NCBI GenBank assembly: GCA_036927565.1
Contig: JAYESD010000010.1
Coordinates: 118,574,866-118,638,865 of the forward strand
Source of the DNA: Tuctoria greenei
Taxonomy: Eukaryota > Streptophyta > Magnoliopsida > Poales > Poaceae
Length of the DNA: 64,000 bases
Direction: 5' to 3'
The translations under genes were made by a program, and so were the position numbers. Under the pieces are notes generated by a model, which was given only the letters and a program-made list of their open reading frames with translations, made no database searches and was not told the DNA's origin. The stretch's first letter is position 1. Each line of letters starts with the position of its first letter. Shown piece by piece: positions 10,866 to 20,757 of this stretch.

Positions 10866-11190
10866 GAATAGACGACGGCCAAATAAATAGACGACGGTGT
10901 CGTCGTCTAGTAAATAGTAGACAACGGCTAAAAAGCACCGTCGTCAAGTATTACCTTGTAGACGACGGTTGACCTAGACCGTCGTCTATTAGGTATCTGA
11001 CGACGGCCGGTCGTCGTCAACAAGGGTCGTCGTCTGCTTCGGCCCAAGGTCGGGCCCATTCATAACGTTGTAGACGACGGCCCATCTGAACCGTCGTCTA
11101 CAAGGAAATACTTGACGACGGCCTAGGTCAACCGTCGTTAACTAGGGTCTTGTAGACGACGGTGGACGAAAACCGTTGTCTATTAAGGCT
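10866..11190 (+). repeat. 5' subterminal array of CACTA-1
   Basis: Roughly ten copies of the core GACGACGG or its inverse CCGTCGTC occur in 325 bp, often as inverted pairs around a short spacer. These are the expected binding sites for a CACTA DNA-binding protein and also potential foldbacks. Confidence 0.85.
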
Positions 11191-11727
11191 AAATAACCGC
11201 CGCCGCGCCCTTCGGCTTCCTCTCACTCGCTCATTCCCGCGCGCGCGTTTCTCTCTTTCGTCGTGAGCCTTGGAGCTCGCCGCCGCCTTCGAGCCCGCCG
11301 CCGCCGTCATCGACTCCGCCACCACCTTCGGCCCAGGTACGCCCTCCCCGCCGCCCTCCCTCCCTCGTCGGTGCGCCGCCCCGACGCCTCCCGTCCCGCA
11401 GCGCCCGCGCCGCCGCCCCCGACCCCGCCACGTGCCGCCGCCGTCATGCCCGCCCCGCACCACCGCGCGCTTCCCCACCGCCGCCCCGGCTCGTCGCGCG
11501 CGCCGCCCTGGCCGCCGCCGCCTCCTTCTAGAGGCCGCCTCGGCCTCGGCGGCACTGCCGGCCGCACCACCGCCCTCCCCCGCCGGCCCCTCCCCACCGC
11601 CACCGCCCCCTCCTCGCCGACCCCTCCCCACTGCCACCGCGCGCCCCCTCCTTGCCGGCTCCTCCCCACCGCCGGCCACTGTGCAGCACCGCCGCTCTTC
11701 CCTCCCCTCCCTCCCTCGTCCGTGCAG
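11191..11727 (+). other. GC-rich leader region of CACTA-1
   Basis: Very C-rich DNA (CGCCGCCG repeats). Long open frames on both strands reflect the lack of AT-rich stop codons, not genes. A possible donor, CAGGTACG, lies at 11334-11341. CACTA-2 has an equivalent GC-rich block just inside its 5' array (19350-19690, minus orientation), so this is probably the first exon and leader. Confidence 0.5.
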
Positions 11728-11734
11728 TGATTTA

Positions 11735-12036
11735 GTTGATTCAAATGCTAGATTTATTGATTTAGTTGATTCAAATGCTAGATTCAAGTGCTAGTTAGAT
11801 GGTACATGTTATTGTTAGATGCTAGATGTTTTTGTTAGATGCTAGATAAGTTAATATCACCCCCTACACATGATGGTTTCATGGCCTTTTTTCAAATGCT
11901 AGATTCATTGATTTAATTGGTTCAAATGCTATATTCAAGTGCTAGTTAGATGGTACATGTTATTGTTAGATGCTAGATGTTTTTGTTAGATGCTAGATAA
12001 GTTAATATCACCCCCTACACATGATGGTTTCATGGA
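11735..12036 (+). repeat. Two-copy tandem duplication, period about 151 bp
   Basis: The segment running from TTCAAATGCTAGATTCAAGTG to TGATGGTTTCATGG occurs twice, 151 bp apart (for example TGATGGTTTC at 11871 and 12022). Within each copy TTAGATGCTAGAT is repeated as well. Confidence 0.8.
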
Positions 12037-12159
12037 CTTTTTTTTCTCCTACTATTTGGCGGAAATTCCGTCACATCAAGGTTAAAAGAATGGAGGGGCG
12101 CCAGCGCCGATCCAGCTCTGTCCACTACGCGAGCACAGACTCACCGTCAAAGAGCATCT

Positions 12160-12345
12160 CAAGCACATCTCTCTCTCCTCATCTCGTTCCATCTCCCTTC
12201 CTCCCTCTAGCTCTGTCCCTCTCTCTTCATCTCCCTCTACCTCTTTCTCTCCCCCTCTCTCTTCATCTCCCTCTAGCTCTCTCTCCCCCTCAGCCTCTCT
12301 CCTCACCCCCTCTCTCTTTGTCTCTCGCTCTCTCCTCACCTTAAT
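12160..12345 (+). repeat. CT-rich low-complexity tract
   Basis: Repeats of CTCTCTCTTCATCTCCCTC. The serine/leucine-rich frame across it is an artefact of the repeat. Confidence 0.7.
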
Positions 12346-12470
12346 TTGGACTGTACAACGATCATTAGTTAGCTCCTTGCGCTCCTCGAGGTGGAGCGGC
12401 TCATGATCGACGCCCCGAGTGATCATTAGTTAGGTAGTTTATACTTAGTTCATATTGATATTGATATTGA

Positions 12471-12953
12471 TAAAACTTGGTCAAAATTGCTAAAACTTAC
12501 TCAAACTTAGTGAAAATTGCTCAAACTTAGTTCATATTGATGGAACTTGCTCTAACTTGCTCAAACTTAACTAAAATTGGTCAAACTTAGTTGATATTGA
12601 TGAAACTTGGTCAAAATTGCTAAAATTAGTTAAAATTGCTTAAACTTAGTTGTTATTGATGAAACTTGGTCAATATTGCTAAAACTTGCTCAAACTTAGT
12701 GAAAACTACTCAAACTTAGTTGATATTGATGAAACTTGCTCAAACTATCTCAAACTTAGTTAAAATTGCTTGAACTTAGTTGATATTGATGAAACTTGGT
12801 CAAAATTGCTAAAACTTGCTAAAACTTAGTGAAAACTACTCAAACTTAGTTGATATTGATGAAACTTGCTCAAACTATTTCAAACTTAGTTAAAATTGCT
12901 TGAACTTTGTTGATATTGATGAAACTTGGTCAAAATTGCTAAAACTTAGTTCA
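12471..12953 (+). repeat. Higher-order minisatellite, period 130 bp
   Basis: Built from short units such as CTCAAACTTAGT and TTGATATTGATGAAACTTG. GAAACTTGGT recurs at 12661, 12791 and 12921, exactly 130 bp apart, with a shorter 59-bp step before them (12602). It lies in the CACTA-1 interior where an intron would be. Confidence 0.8.
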
Positions 12954-13002
12954 ATATGTATTTATTACTATTAACTTGGCTAATCATACTTTTAAATCAC
13001 AG

Positions 13003-13110
13003 ACATCGGGGACGGAGGCTCGCACACCATCGCCGCAGGTTGCACCGCATGGAGGGCACGACGAGGAGCTTCCTCACTCCGGTAGTGGTCGGGGTAGTAG
13101 TCATATGTAG
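13003..13110 (+). pseudogene. Last-exon remnant of a CACTA gene
   Basis: A likely acceptor (AAATCACAG) is followed by an open stretch encoding a hydrophilic, Gly/Ser/His-rich tail (TPSPQVAPHGGHDEELPHSG) that ends at TAG 13108-13110. After it comes a 3' untranslated block that is shared with CACTA-2. I infer the C-terminal exon of a lost CACTA protein. The stretch is short and family assignment rests on context. Confidence 0.45.
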
Positions 13111-13206
13111 TGTCGATAGTGTCATTTGTTTGATGTGGATGAGTGACTTTGATATTTGTTATGTTCTGCGTGTTTTGTGATGTGGATGAGTGTACATATC
13201 TGTTTT

Positions 13207-13272
13207 GTGATGTTCTGTGTTCTGGCCATAGAGCCGGGTAGCATTTTCTATTTTTCTAAAAAAATTGCTAAC
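13207..13272 (+). other. 3' untranslated block shared by CACTA-1 and CACTA-2
   Basis: GAGCCGGGTAGCATTTTCT (13229-13247) and its surroundings match the minus strand at 15778-15713 in CACTA-2 almost base for base. It is followed in both elements by the first subterminal repeat. It contains no standard AATAAA signal. Confidence 0.75.
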
Positions 13273-13273
13273 C

Positions 13274-13870
13274 TTATAGACGACGGTTTTTATACAGTAC
13301 CGTCGTCTATAAGGCTTGTAGACGACGGTATGACCAAACCGTCGTCTACAAGAGCTTTATAGACGATGGTTTTCTATACAGTACCGTCGTCTATTCTTTA
13401 CAGACGACGGTTTTCTATACAGTACCGTCATCTATAAAGCAATAGACGACGGTACAACCAAGCCGTCGTCTATGAGACCCGCAGGGGGAGCCACGTGGCA
13501 GGATCTATAGACGACGGTCTTAACTGACCGTCGTCTATGGACACCGCAATAGACGACGGTGTTAACAGACCGTCGTCTATAAGTCCCGCAGGGGAGCCAC
13601 GTGGCAGGCCCTTTTAGACGACAGTGATAATGCACCGTCGTCAATAAGCCTCCCGGGTTGCCACGTGGCACTGGCCAACCACAGACGACGGTCTGTTCTG
13701 GCCGTCGTCAACAAGATTATAGACGACGGTTACCGTCGTCTATAAGTTTATAGACGACTATTAGTCGTCGACGGCCAGGAACCGTCGTCTATAAGGATAT
13801 ACCGTCGTCAATAACTTATAGACGACGGTTTCGTCCTTATTGACGACGGTTTCTGACCGTCGTCTATGGA
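13274..13870 (+). repeat. 3' subterminal array of CACTA-1 with G-box palindromes
   Basis: About twenty copies of TAGACGACGGT or ACCGTCGTCTA, mostly as inverted pairs. Three copies of GCCACGTGGC, a perfect palindrome containing a G-box CACGTG, lie between pairs at 13492-13497, 13598-13603 and 13662-13667 (core positions). Confidence 0.85.
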
Positions 13871-13889
13871 TCAGTTTCCTGTAGTGCGA

Positions 13890-14539
13890 CATTCCTCTCC
13901 GTACTTGTGGACTCCGTGGAGGCGCTATTGCTACTGTTGCGCTGATGGGTTACGGTGACGTGACGACGTTGCTGCCATGACATGCACAAGGAGGAGACGA
14001 ACGTGATCGTCTACTTCGCTTACACCGACACGTGTCTACGTTCCGTTGCGCTACGCGTCTAATGGTAACAATCTATATATGACCTCTATACTCACATGTT
14101 TCCTAGATGATGCGGTAGAATTGCCAAAGTAGCGTACGCTGATTTCTCAACAACGCGTACCTCTCTCTTTTCCTTCCCTGTCGCGGGCGGTGTAGTGAGG
14201 TGGCTTGCCTGTCAGAGGTCCAAGACCTTCTGTGCGTTGTTATGTTGGAGTGACGTATGTTGGAGCGGCAAAGAGAGAAGAATGGGTGTTGAGTGGGGAA
14301 TAGTAATGAAACAGGAACATTCTTGAGTGATGACCATCATCAGAGGAGAGAGAAACAATAGTCAACAAGAACAAGGAAGGAGAGAAACGGTCTGATAATT
14401 AAGTGAGATGGTTCTTCATCGGAGGCTCCGTCGAGGCCTTCAGGGTTGGAGCTGTTGATTAATGATGTCAGCACTATACACAATCTATGTAAGTTGGAAG
14501 AAAATGAATTCATCGATTTGTTTGGAGTAAAGGGTAAAT
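13890..14539. other. Interior of element D, right part
   Basis: About 650 bp with no recognisable gene. Removing CACTA-1 rejoins it to 10848. The right TIR of D begins near 14540. Confidence 0.4.
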
Positions 14540-14600
14540 CAATCATCTTATATGGCCTGAAAATAGAAAATGAAATAAAGTAAGTTAAACAAATCTATAA
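14540..14600 (-). repeat. Right TIR of element D, inner piece
   Basis: On the minus strand this reads TTTAACTTACTTTATTTC then TTTTCTATTTTCAGGCC, the counterpart of 9872-9904. The last nine bases (AATCTATAA, 14592-14600) are one copy of the target duplication of element C. Confidence 0.75.
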
Positions 14601-14755
14601 GGAAAAAGTCTGCATAACCTCTCAAAGTATGACCTAGGGACTACTTAATCCCTCAACTATTTAACCCCCTAACCTATATAAAACTAGTTAATTGATCTCT
14701 TAAGGTGGTTTTGAAGAGTGGTTTTGCCACATCAGCTGGTGATGTGGCGAATTGT
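14601..14755 (+). repeat. Left TIR of element C
   Basis: It pairs with 20545-20702. Examples are AAGAGTGGTTTTGCCACATC in both arms and the shared AAAGTATGACCTA. Confidence 0.8.
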
Positions 14756-15233
14756 TGTACAGTGGCATCCACATGTCATTTACGGCACACTGTTGTTTCT
14801 TCGGAAGGCAATGGCGCATAATCTTCCTTCGCCTCCGTCTTTGACCACGGTCCTTTATCTATTGCGCGCGACTGCGACACTCGGGCATGTCGCTGGCGGG
14901 CACCTGAGCAGTCGCTGATGCTAATGCTTCCTTGTGCGGGCGGGATGCCGGTTCGTCGTGGGCAGGATGGCTCGGTTCCTCGTGCAGGCGGGATTCCTCG
15001 CCTCCTCTCTTCGTCGCATCGTGCACGATGCCCCTGTTCGTCACTTGGGTGGGATGCTGCTGTACTTCTTGTTGACAATGGAGAGCCGCAACATCAACTA
15101 GTGGGGCATAGCTGAAGAGCACTGCCCGCTAGTCATATACCCTATTGCCAAATGCATAGACTTGGGTGCAGATAATGTATGCCCCGTGTTCTAAGCTGGG
15201 ATTGGAAGGTTGGTCCCATGGATCATGCTATGG
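14756..15233. other. Interior of element C, left part
   Basis: About 480 bp of ordinary composition. Frames on both strands overlap and have no family signature. No gene seen. Confidence 0.4.
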
Positions 15234-15245
15234 CACTACAGGAAT

Positions 15246-15735
15246 CCTGACGATTTGCGACGGCCAGGACCGTCGCAAATAAGGCAAATGCCGTCGCAAA
15301 TAAGCTATTTGCGACGGCTTTCCTTATTTGCGACGGCTTCCGGCCGTCGCAAATATGACGTCGCAAATAAGCTTATTTGTGACGGCTAGGAGTGGTCGTC
15401 GCAAGTAATTGCTGCGGGCTGGTGGGCCCCGCAAAATTATTTGCGACGGCCTAGCTGTCGCAATTAATGCTTATTTGCGACGGTCAGGCTGTCGCAATTA
15501 AGGGCCTCTATTTGCGACGGCCAAGCCGTCGCAAATAAGTTCAGTGGGCAGGGCCCACGTGTCCTCCTCCGGGACCCACAACGCTATTTGCGACGGCCAG
15601 ACCGTCGCAATTAATGCTTATTTGCGACGGCCGGGCCGTCGCAAATAACAGTGGTTTAATTGCGACGGCTTGGGTCCTTATTTGCGACGGTACTGTATAA
15701 AAAGCCGTCGTAAATAAGGTTTTTTATTATTTTTT
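15246..15735 (-). repeat. 3' subterminal array of CACTA-2
   Basis: About eighteen copies of TTTGCGACGGC or GCCGTCGCAAA in both orientations, many as inverted pairs with short spacers. The innermost cassette (15673-15720) encloses the spacer TTTTTATACAGTA, read on the minus strand, just as in CACTA-1. Confidence 0.85.
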
Positions 15736-15751
15736 AAAAAAACAGAAAATG

Positions 15752-17275
15752 CTACCCGGCTCGATGGCCAGAATCACAACAAACACAATATACACAATAT
15801 ATACACAGCATACACACATCATCACAATCACAAACTAAAATTCCGATACATCTCACATCGTCATCAACAAAGTAAATAAAAGGGCTCACTCGCCCATCTG
15901 ACCTCCGGAGCCACCGTCTGTGACAATCGAAGTAAGATATTTTGCCTCCATGAGTTAGTCGAAAGCAATCTATGTCTGAAGCACATATCGGACACGTCAG
16001 ACGACCGTGAGTGCTCCATCCGGAAAACATGCCATATGCCGGCAAATCATGGACGGACCACAAATAAGCAGCTCGAAGGTTGAATTTTTGCTTCTTGTAA
16101 CTGTCGTACGCTTCGACTCCTGTCCACAAGACTTTCAATTCTTCGATCAGCGGTTTTAACATCACGTTGAGACGTGACCCAAGATGATCAGGTCTAGGTA
16201 TAATGAGGCTGAGAAACATGAACTCGTTCTTCGTACATAAAGCAGGTGGCAGGTTGTACGGAATGACAAAGACAGGCCAACATGAGTATGGCGTGGCATT
16301 CGTACTGAACGGTGAGAATCCGTCTGTCGCTAATCCGATGCAAACATTCCTCGCATCACGAGAAAAGTCTGGATCGAAACGGTCTAGCGCCTTCCATGCA
16401 TCACCGTCGGACGGATGCGTCAAAAATTCTTTGTTCTCACGTTTACCTTCTTTGTGCCATCTCATGTGTCTTGCGGTTCTTTTTGAAAGAAACATCCGCT
16501 TCAACCGAGGTGTCACAGGCAAGTAACAAAGCTGCTTATGTGCGACATCTGTCATCACATTATCGCCATCGTCATTAACAACTTCGACATACCTCGATTT
16601 ACCACATTTCAAGCACATCTTCTCATTGGCGTGCTCTTTCCAGAATAGCATGCAGTTGTCTGGGCACACATCGATTTTCTCATACTCCATACCAAGACCA
16701 GATATCTTGATCTTTGACTGATACATATCTGGTGGCGCTTTGTGAGGTTGTGGAAGGATATCGCAGATCAATTTCATGAGATTATTGTAGCAGTTGATGG
16801 AAAAAAAGTACTTGGATTTAATTGCCATAAATCTGGTCAAGAAAGCAAGTACGGTCACAGCCGTGTGTTCATGCAACGGCTCTTGTGATTTCTTCAGCTC
16901 CTCGAAAAACTTTTCTGCCTCATTTGTAAGAGGATCCTCCGCTTCAAGAGCTTCTAGCATCTCATCCATCCTATCAACCTCCGTTATATCATCATCCTCA
17001 TCCACTTCGGCTATGACTCGAGAATTAGTCTCGCCGTGAAAGGTCCACACTTCATAATGTGGAGTGAAACCGTTTCGACATAAGTGAAACGAAAGCTCCA
17101 ATCTTCTCAAAAACTTGGTGTTCTGACACTTTGTACATGGGCACCGCACCATATCTTCCGTTGACAACGAAAATGCTCGATCCAAAAATTGATCTAACTT
17201 GATAAACCACTCATCGGAGTGACCACCAGTTCTGCTCTTCTAGCCAGTATACATCCAACTGCGGTCTTCACCCAT
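15752..17275 (-). pseudogene. TNP2-type CACTA transposase, truncated
   Basis: The start is the ATG at 17275, giving MGEDRSWMYTG. A TAG at 17242-17240 stands where Trp is expected, so only the frame from 17185 is open. Next come the transposase-associated domain with RCPCTKCQN, an acidic linker, and the TNP2 domain with LCLKCGKS-like zinc motifs and PICASDIDC. The homology ends in FDCHRRWLRR near 15900. The rest of the catalytic domain is replaced by unrelated residues and then the 3' untranslated block. An intact protein would bind CACTA ends and cut them in the nucleus. Family identity is strong; activity is excluded by the truncation. Confidence 0.9.
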
Positions 17276-17400
17276 GTTTGACTCTGCATTTTAACGCGAA
17301 AGAAATTGTCGTTAATGTATTGTTGTGTTATGTCACGGCCCTACAACCTATGCAGATAGATCCTAAACCCACCCAAGAGTGATCGAGCGGAGCGTGCCCA

Positions 17401-17544
17401 TGACGAGACGAGTGATCCGGATTCGAACGAAATTTCGGCAGCATAACCCCGCTGTTCTCCACTACACGTCCAAAAATGGTGCAGCAAAGAACAACAGGGT
17501 TACGCCACCGAAATCTCGTCCAAATCCGGACCCACGTCTCGTCA
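17401..17544. repeat. Imperfect inverted repeat with roughly 65-bp arms
   Basis: TGACGAGACGAGTGATCCGG (17401-17420) and the following bases pair with the inverse of 17480-17544, with a loop of about 13 bases around TCCAAAAATGGTG. Pairing continues weakly outward on both sides. Confidence 0.75.
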
Positions 17545-17601
17545 CAAGCCACACCCCCTCGGTCACTCCGAGGCTGTCCAAAAAGGGACAATTCCGAACC
17601 T

Positions 17602-17636
17602 GCACGTCTCACATGCCAATGGCATGTGAGACGTGC
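17602..17636. repeat. 35-bp palindrome
   Basis: Arms GCACGTCTCACATGCCA and TGGCATGTGAGACGTGC are perfectly complementary around a single A at 17619. Confidence 0.9.
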
Positions 17637-18904
17637 CGATCCGAAACGGGTAATACATTGCTATAGGTTATGTTGCTCATTTTCATTTTCAGGTCATTTA
17701 AGAGAGAGGAAAGAACTAGAGAAAGAGTGAGAGGAAAGTTGGTCTTAGATGACAATTTCACATCCATTTCCACCGTCCACGCAATCGCGGGTCATTGACG
17801 TCCTTACCAACCCGTTCGCTTCCGTGTCGACTTGACGCATACGGTACCACTACAATGGTCTACACGGCACGATCACACTTATTACGTGTCGTGCCCTTCC
17901 GGGTTGGTCCGAGCCGACCTAAAACCCCTTTATTTATATATATTAATTAGTCACTCAAGAACATTATATGAATGCACTAAAGTCCAAACATACACTAAAC
18001 AGAATAGAAATTCAGAATGACAGACCAAGCTATAGACAAAAATATATAAAGCATATAAAGCATTTACAAAATCTAATTATGCATTTACTATAAAATCTGA
18101 ATAAAAAACATATTAGCCACAATGGACAAGTGTGAAATCACAAGTGTAATACAAGAGAGCATATAAAGCATATTAGTCAATTATGCAAGACAAAAAACAT
18201 ATTAGCAAAAAAGATAGCCTAAAATCCAATCCATTTTTTGGATAGTGGACTAACTCAACCCGGCCAGGACCTGGACTAAACCCAAACCCAATCCATTTTT
18301 TCTGTATCAATCAACCCGGCCCAACCCAGTCTGTAAAATAAACATACAAAACCAATGGCGACGATGTTCGCCGCGCAGGCACCAATGTTTTCAAGTCACC
18401 TAATCGACCCTAGTCGCCTAAGGGTCGATTAGGTCGATCAGGACGATTAGTCATCGATTAGGGCGACTAATCGATCCTAATCGATGCCTAATCAATGTCC
18501 ATCCGTCCTCTACTTTTTTAGAGATGTAACAAGTCGATAAAGAGCAGGGGAGAGGCGGAGACGGCGAGCATGGGAGAGGCGGAGGCGTTGCGCAGGGGGA
18601 GGGGCGGCCATGCAGTGACCAGACGACGGCGGTGTCGGCGAAGACTGGCGGCGGCGGACGCGGAGCGGTGACAGAGGTTGGAGACTGGAGGCGGGCACCG
18701 AGCGGCTACGGAGGTGGAGGGGCAGCGGCGTCGCACAGAGGACGGGCGTCCCTGCGATGGCGGCACACACGGGCGGCCAGACGGCTGGCGGCGTTTGGAG
18801 CAGATGAAGGGCGAAGGCGGCTTGGAGTTGGGTCGAGGTGGAATGGATCGGACTGGACCTGATCTGCTTAAGTCGGATGTACGTGAACCGTCGATCTCGA
18901 TCCG

Positions 18905-19127
18905 ACGGTCCACATTGTAGATGGGCTATATAAAACTGTATCCCAACTTTACCCTAACCCTAACTCCTCACTTCACTCCTCTACGGCGGCGTGACGGCGC
19001 TAGCAGGCGACGGCGATGGCGTCCAGGCCCGCGGCGGCGGCGATGGCATCCAGGCCCTTGGCTCTCGGGATTGCAAACCAGCTCGCAAATAATGATCACA
19101 TCCTTTTCCCATATGCAACCATTTTTT
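18905..19127 (+). promoter_or_regulatory. Promoter-like fragment with TATA, telo-box and short ORF
   Basis: GGGCTATATAAAACTG (TATA near 18926-18933) is followed by CCCTAACCCTAACTCC (18951-18966). A short frame starts MASRP near 19015 and is open to 19127. TATA plus telo-box plus ATG is the layout of many plant housekeeping promoters. It runs opposite to the CACTA-2 gene, so it may be a captured host fragment. I cannot name the source. Confidence 0.35.
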
Positions 19128-19345
19128 GAATACAACCATTAACATATTGCAGTTTTTGAATACAACCATTAACATATTGCAAAATCAACAAAAGCAACCA
19201 TTAACATATTGCAGCTCACAAGAGGGCGAGGATGTTTTTCAATTGAATAATGATAAACTGCATATGGGTACAAAAACTTATTTGATAAACTTAGAGATTA
19301 AACTGCATAATGATAAACTTAGATACTAAGCTAGAGACTAAACTG
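19128..19345 (+). repeat. Short tandem repeats in CACTA-2
   Basis: ACCATTAACATATTGCA occurs three times (19135, 19166, 19198). After that, AAACTGCATAATGATAAAC-type units recur to 19345. Confidence 0.75.
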
Positions 19346-19349
19346 CATA

Positions 19350-19690
19350 ATGACAGTAATCGCGGGCACTTACGGTGGGTCGGTGGTGGGGCGGCGACTG
19401 CGGGCCGGCGGTGGGGTGGCGCCGCGGGCGGGGCAGCGACGCGGAGGGCGCGGACGGCCGGGGCGGCGGGGGGCGCGGCGACCTGAGGCCGGGGGCAGCG
19501 AGCCGGGGCGCGGAGGGCGCGGACGGCTGGGGCGGCGGGGGGCCGGCGACCCGAGGCCGGGGCGGCGAGCCGGGGCGCGGAGGGCGCGGACACCCAGGGC
19601 GGCGGGGGGCGCGGCGACCCGAGGCCGGGGCGGCGGCGGGGCGGCGGGCCGGCGGCGGCGGGCCGGCGGCGGCAGGGCGGCGACGGCGCG
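19350..19690 (-). other. GC-rich leader block of CACTA-2
   Basis: Very G-rich on the plus strand (GGGGCGGCGGGGGGC and similar). Long frames on both strands are composition artefacts. The position just inside the 5' array matches 11191-11727 in CACTA-1. Confidence 0.5.
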
Positions 19691-19744
19691 CGGTGGTATC
19701 GAGTGGTGAGAATGAAACGAGATTGAAGTGTCGGGTCGGGATAA

Positions 19745-20066
19745 AGGCCCCTATTTGCGACGGCCATTTTAATTGCGACGGCTGGACCACGTAGCCGTCG
19801 CAATTAATGTTACTTGCGACGGCCCTTTTAGCAGCCGTCGCAAATAAGCACTTATTTGCGACGGCTTCCTTAGTTGCGACGGTACTAGGGTTTGTCGTCG
19901 CAAATAAGTCGCTATTTGCGACGGCTCCGGTGTTGGCCGTCACAAATAAACACTTATTTGCGACGACAACGTTATTTGCGACGGCCAGTGGCGGGCCGTC
20001 GCAAATTACTATATTTGCAACGGCTGGGCGTCGCAAATAAATGTGGCCGTCGCAAATGATCGCTTT
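19745..20066 (-). repeat. 5' subterminal array of CACTA-2
   Basis: About a dozen TTTGCGACGGC or TAATTGCGACGGC units in alternating orientation up to the terminus. Confidence 0.85.
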
Positions 20067-20076
20067 TCCTGTAGTG

Positions 20077-20544
20077 TGGTTGGAAGATTAGTTATGGTCC
20101 ATTTCAGTTACGTGATGCAGTACAAGTTTTCCTTTTGTAAAGGTCGTAATGTCGTTTAAATCTTTTTGAATACAGTTCATACTACTATTTCCCTTCAACT
20201 CAAAGTTGCCAAATAACTAAACTTTTGAATCAACCAGATTGAGTTACAACTTGATCTTTCACTAACTTAGGCAACCAAAATGAAAAAAACTTGTAAGCTA
20301 CATCAGGAGCCCAAAATGGTCACTAGCTTCGGTCAGAATGCCTCCATGAACAGTTAGTTCAAGGGTCAAAAGCTTTAGTGTCCTTGCCAATGATTAATAA
20401 CTGCTAATGCACAGACTCATAATCTATATGCTCTGCAGCGCACTAATGAAGTAGTGGGAGTGCGTTCCAAAAAAAAACAGGTGTGCTCTTTTGTATTTTG
20501 TAATTGATAGTGGGTCCCACTAAACAACACATGCAAGATACGCC
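20077..20544. other. Interior of element C, right part
   Basis: About 470 bp, AT-rich, without coding signal. It rejoins 15233 once CACTA-2 is removed. Confidence 0.4.
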
Positions 20545-20702
20545 ACGTCAGCAACTGATGTGGCAAAACCACTCTTCAAAATCACCTTAAGGAATTAATT
20601 AACTGGTTTTGTATAGATTATGAGGTTAAATATCCGGTTTTAAAGTTTAGGGGGTTAAATAGTCCTTAGGTCATACTTTAGGGGGTTATGTAGACTTTTT
20701 CT
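20545..20702 (-). repeat. Right TIR of element C
   Basis: The minus strand starts GAAAAAGTCTACATAACC and follows the left TIR to TGCCACATCAG. Divergence between the arms is moderate, with several substitutions and a small insertion. Confidence 0.8.
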
Positions 20703-20757
20703 AATCAATAATGCTATTTTAAAGGTGCGTCAATATTAAAAGTACTATTTTAAAGAA

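Larger units (their letters stand above)
10849..13886 (+). mobile_element. CACTA-1, non-autonomous En/Spm-type transposon
   Basis: It starts CACTACAGGAAAC and ends with the exact inverse (13874-13886), flanked by the 3-bp duplication CGA (10846-10848 and 13887-13889). Both ends carry arrays of TAGACGACGGT in both orientations. The interior (3,038 bp total) has lost the transposase but keeps a GC-rich leader, a small last exon and a 3' untranslated segment, all in plus orientation. CACTA elements are moved by a TNP2-type transposase that binds such subterminal repeats; this copy would need one in trans. Confidence 0.95.
17276..18900 (-). other. CACTA-2 interior upstream of the transposase
   Basis: It holds a long imperfect inverted repeat (17401-17544), a 35-bp near-perfect palindrome (17602-17636), an AT-rich stretch with CATATAAAGCATATAAAGCA (18049-18062 and around), then GATTAG/CTAATC-rich palindromic DNA (18390-18500) and a GC-rich block. 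No gene is recognised. It occupies the position of a large first intron. Confidence 0.45.
15234..20076 (-). mobile_element. CACTA-2, En/Spm-type transposon with transposase remnant
   Basis: Termini CACTACAGGAA and its inverse, with TGG duplicated at 15231-15233 and 20077-20079. Subterminal arrays use TTTGCGACGGC instead of the TAGACGACGGT of CACTA-1. Orientation is minus: GC-rich leader at the right, transposase start at 17275, and 3' untranslated block at 15713-15778. Length 4,843 bp. The transposase is truncated, so it is non-autonomous today. Confidence 0.95.
14601..20702. mobile_element. Element C, MULE-like TIR element interrupted by CACTA-2
   Basis: Termini GGAAAAAGTCTGCATAACC (14601) and its inverse (ending 20702) extend into TIRs of about 155 bp. 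The flanks AATCTATAA (14592-14600) and AATCAATAA (20703-20711) form a 9-bp target duplication with one mismatch, as made by Mutator-like transposases. Without the CACTA-2 insertion the element is about 1.25 kb and holds no transposase, so it is non-autonomous. Removing it restores the TIR of D without a gap. Confidence 0.8.

Noticed and set aside
11263..11794. Long proline/alanine-rich and arginine/glycine-rich ORFs on both strands
   Set aside because: They lie in a CGCCGCC-rich block with almost no stop codons in any frame, overlap each other on both strands, and correspond to the GC-rich leader of a CACTA element.
13274..13870. CRISPR-like array of short repeats
   Set aside because: The repeats alternate in orientation, spacers are irregular, and the array is at the end of a CACTA transposon in a plant genome. 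The array at 15246-15735 was rejected for the same reason.
18951..18966. Interstitial telomere repeat (CCCTAACCCTAA)
   Set aside because: Only two units; it fits better as a telo-box in a promoter-like segment.
19350..19794. Long Gly/Arg-rich ORFs on both strands
   Set aside because: Composition artefact of a G-rich block inside CACTA-2, continuing into the subterminal repeats.
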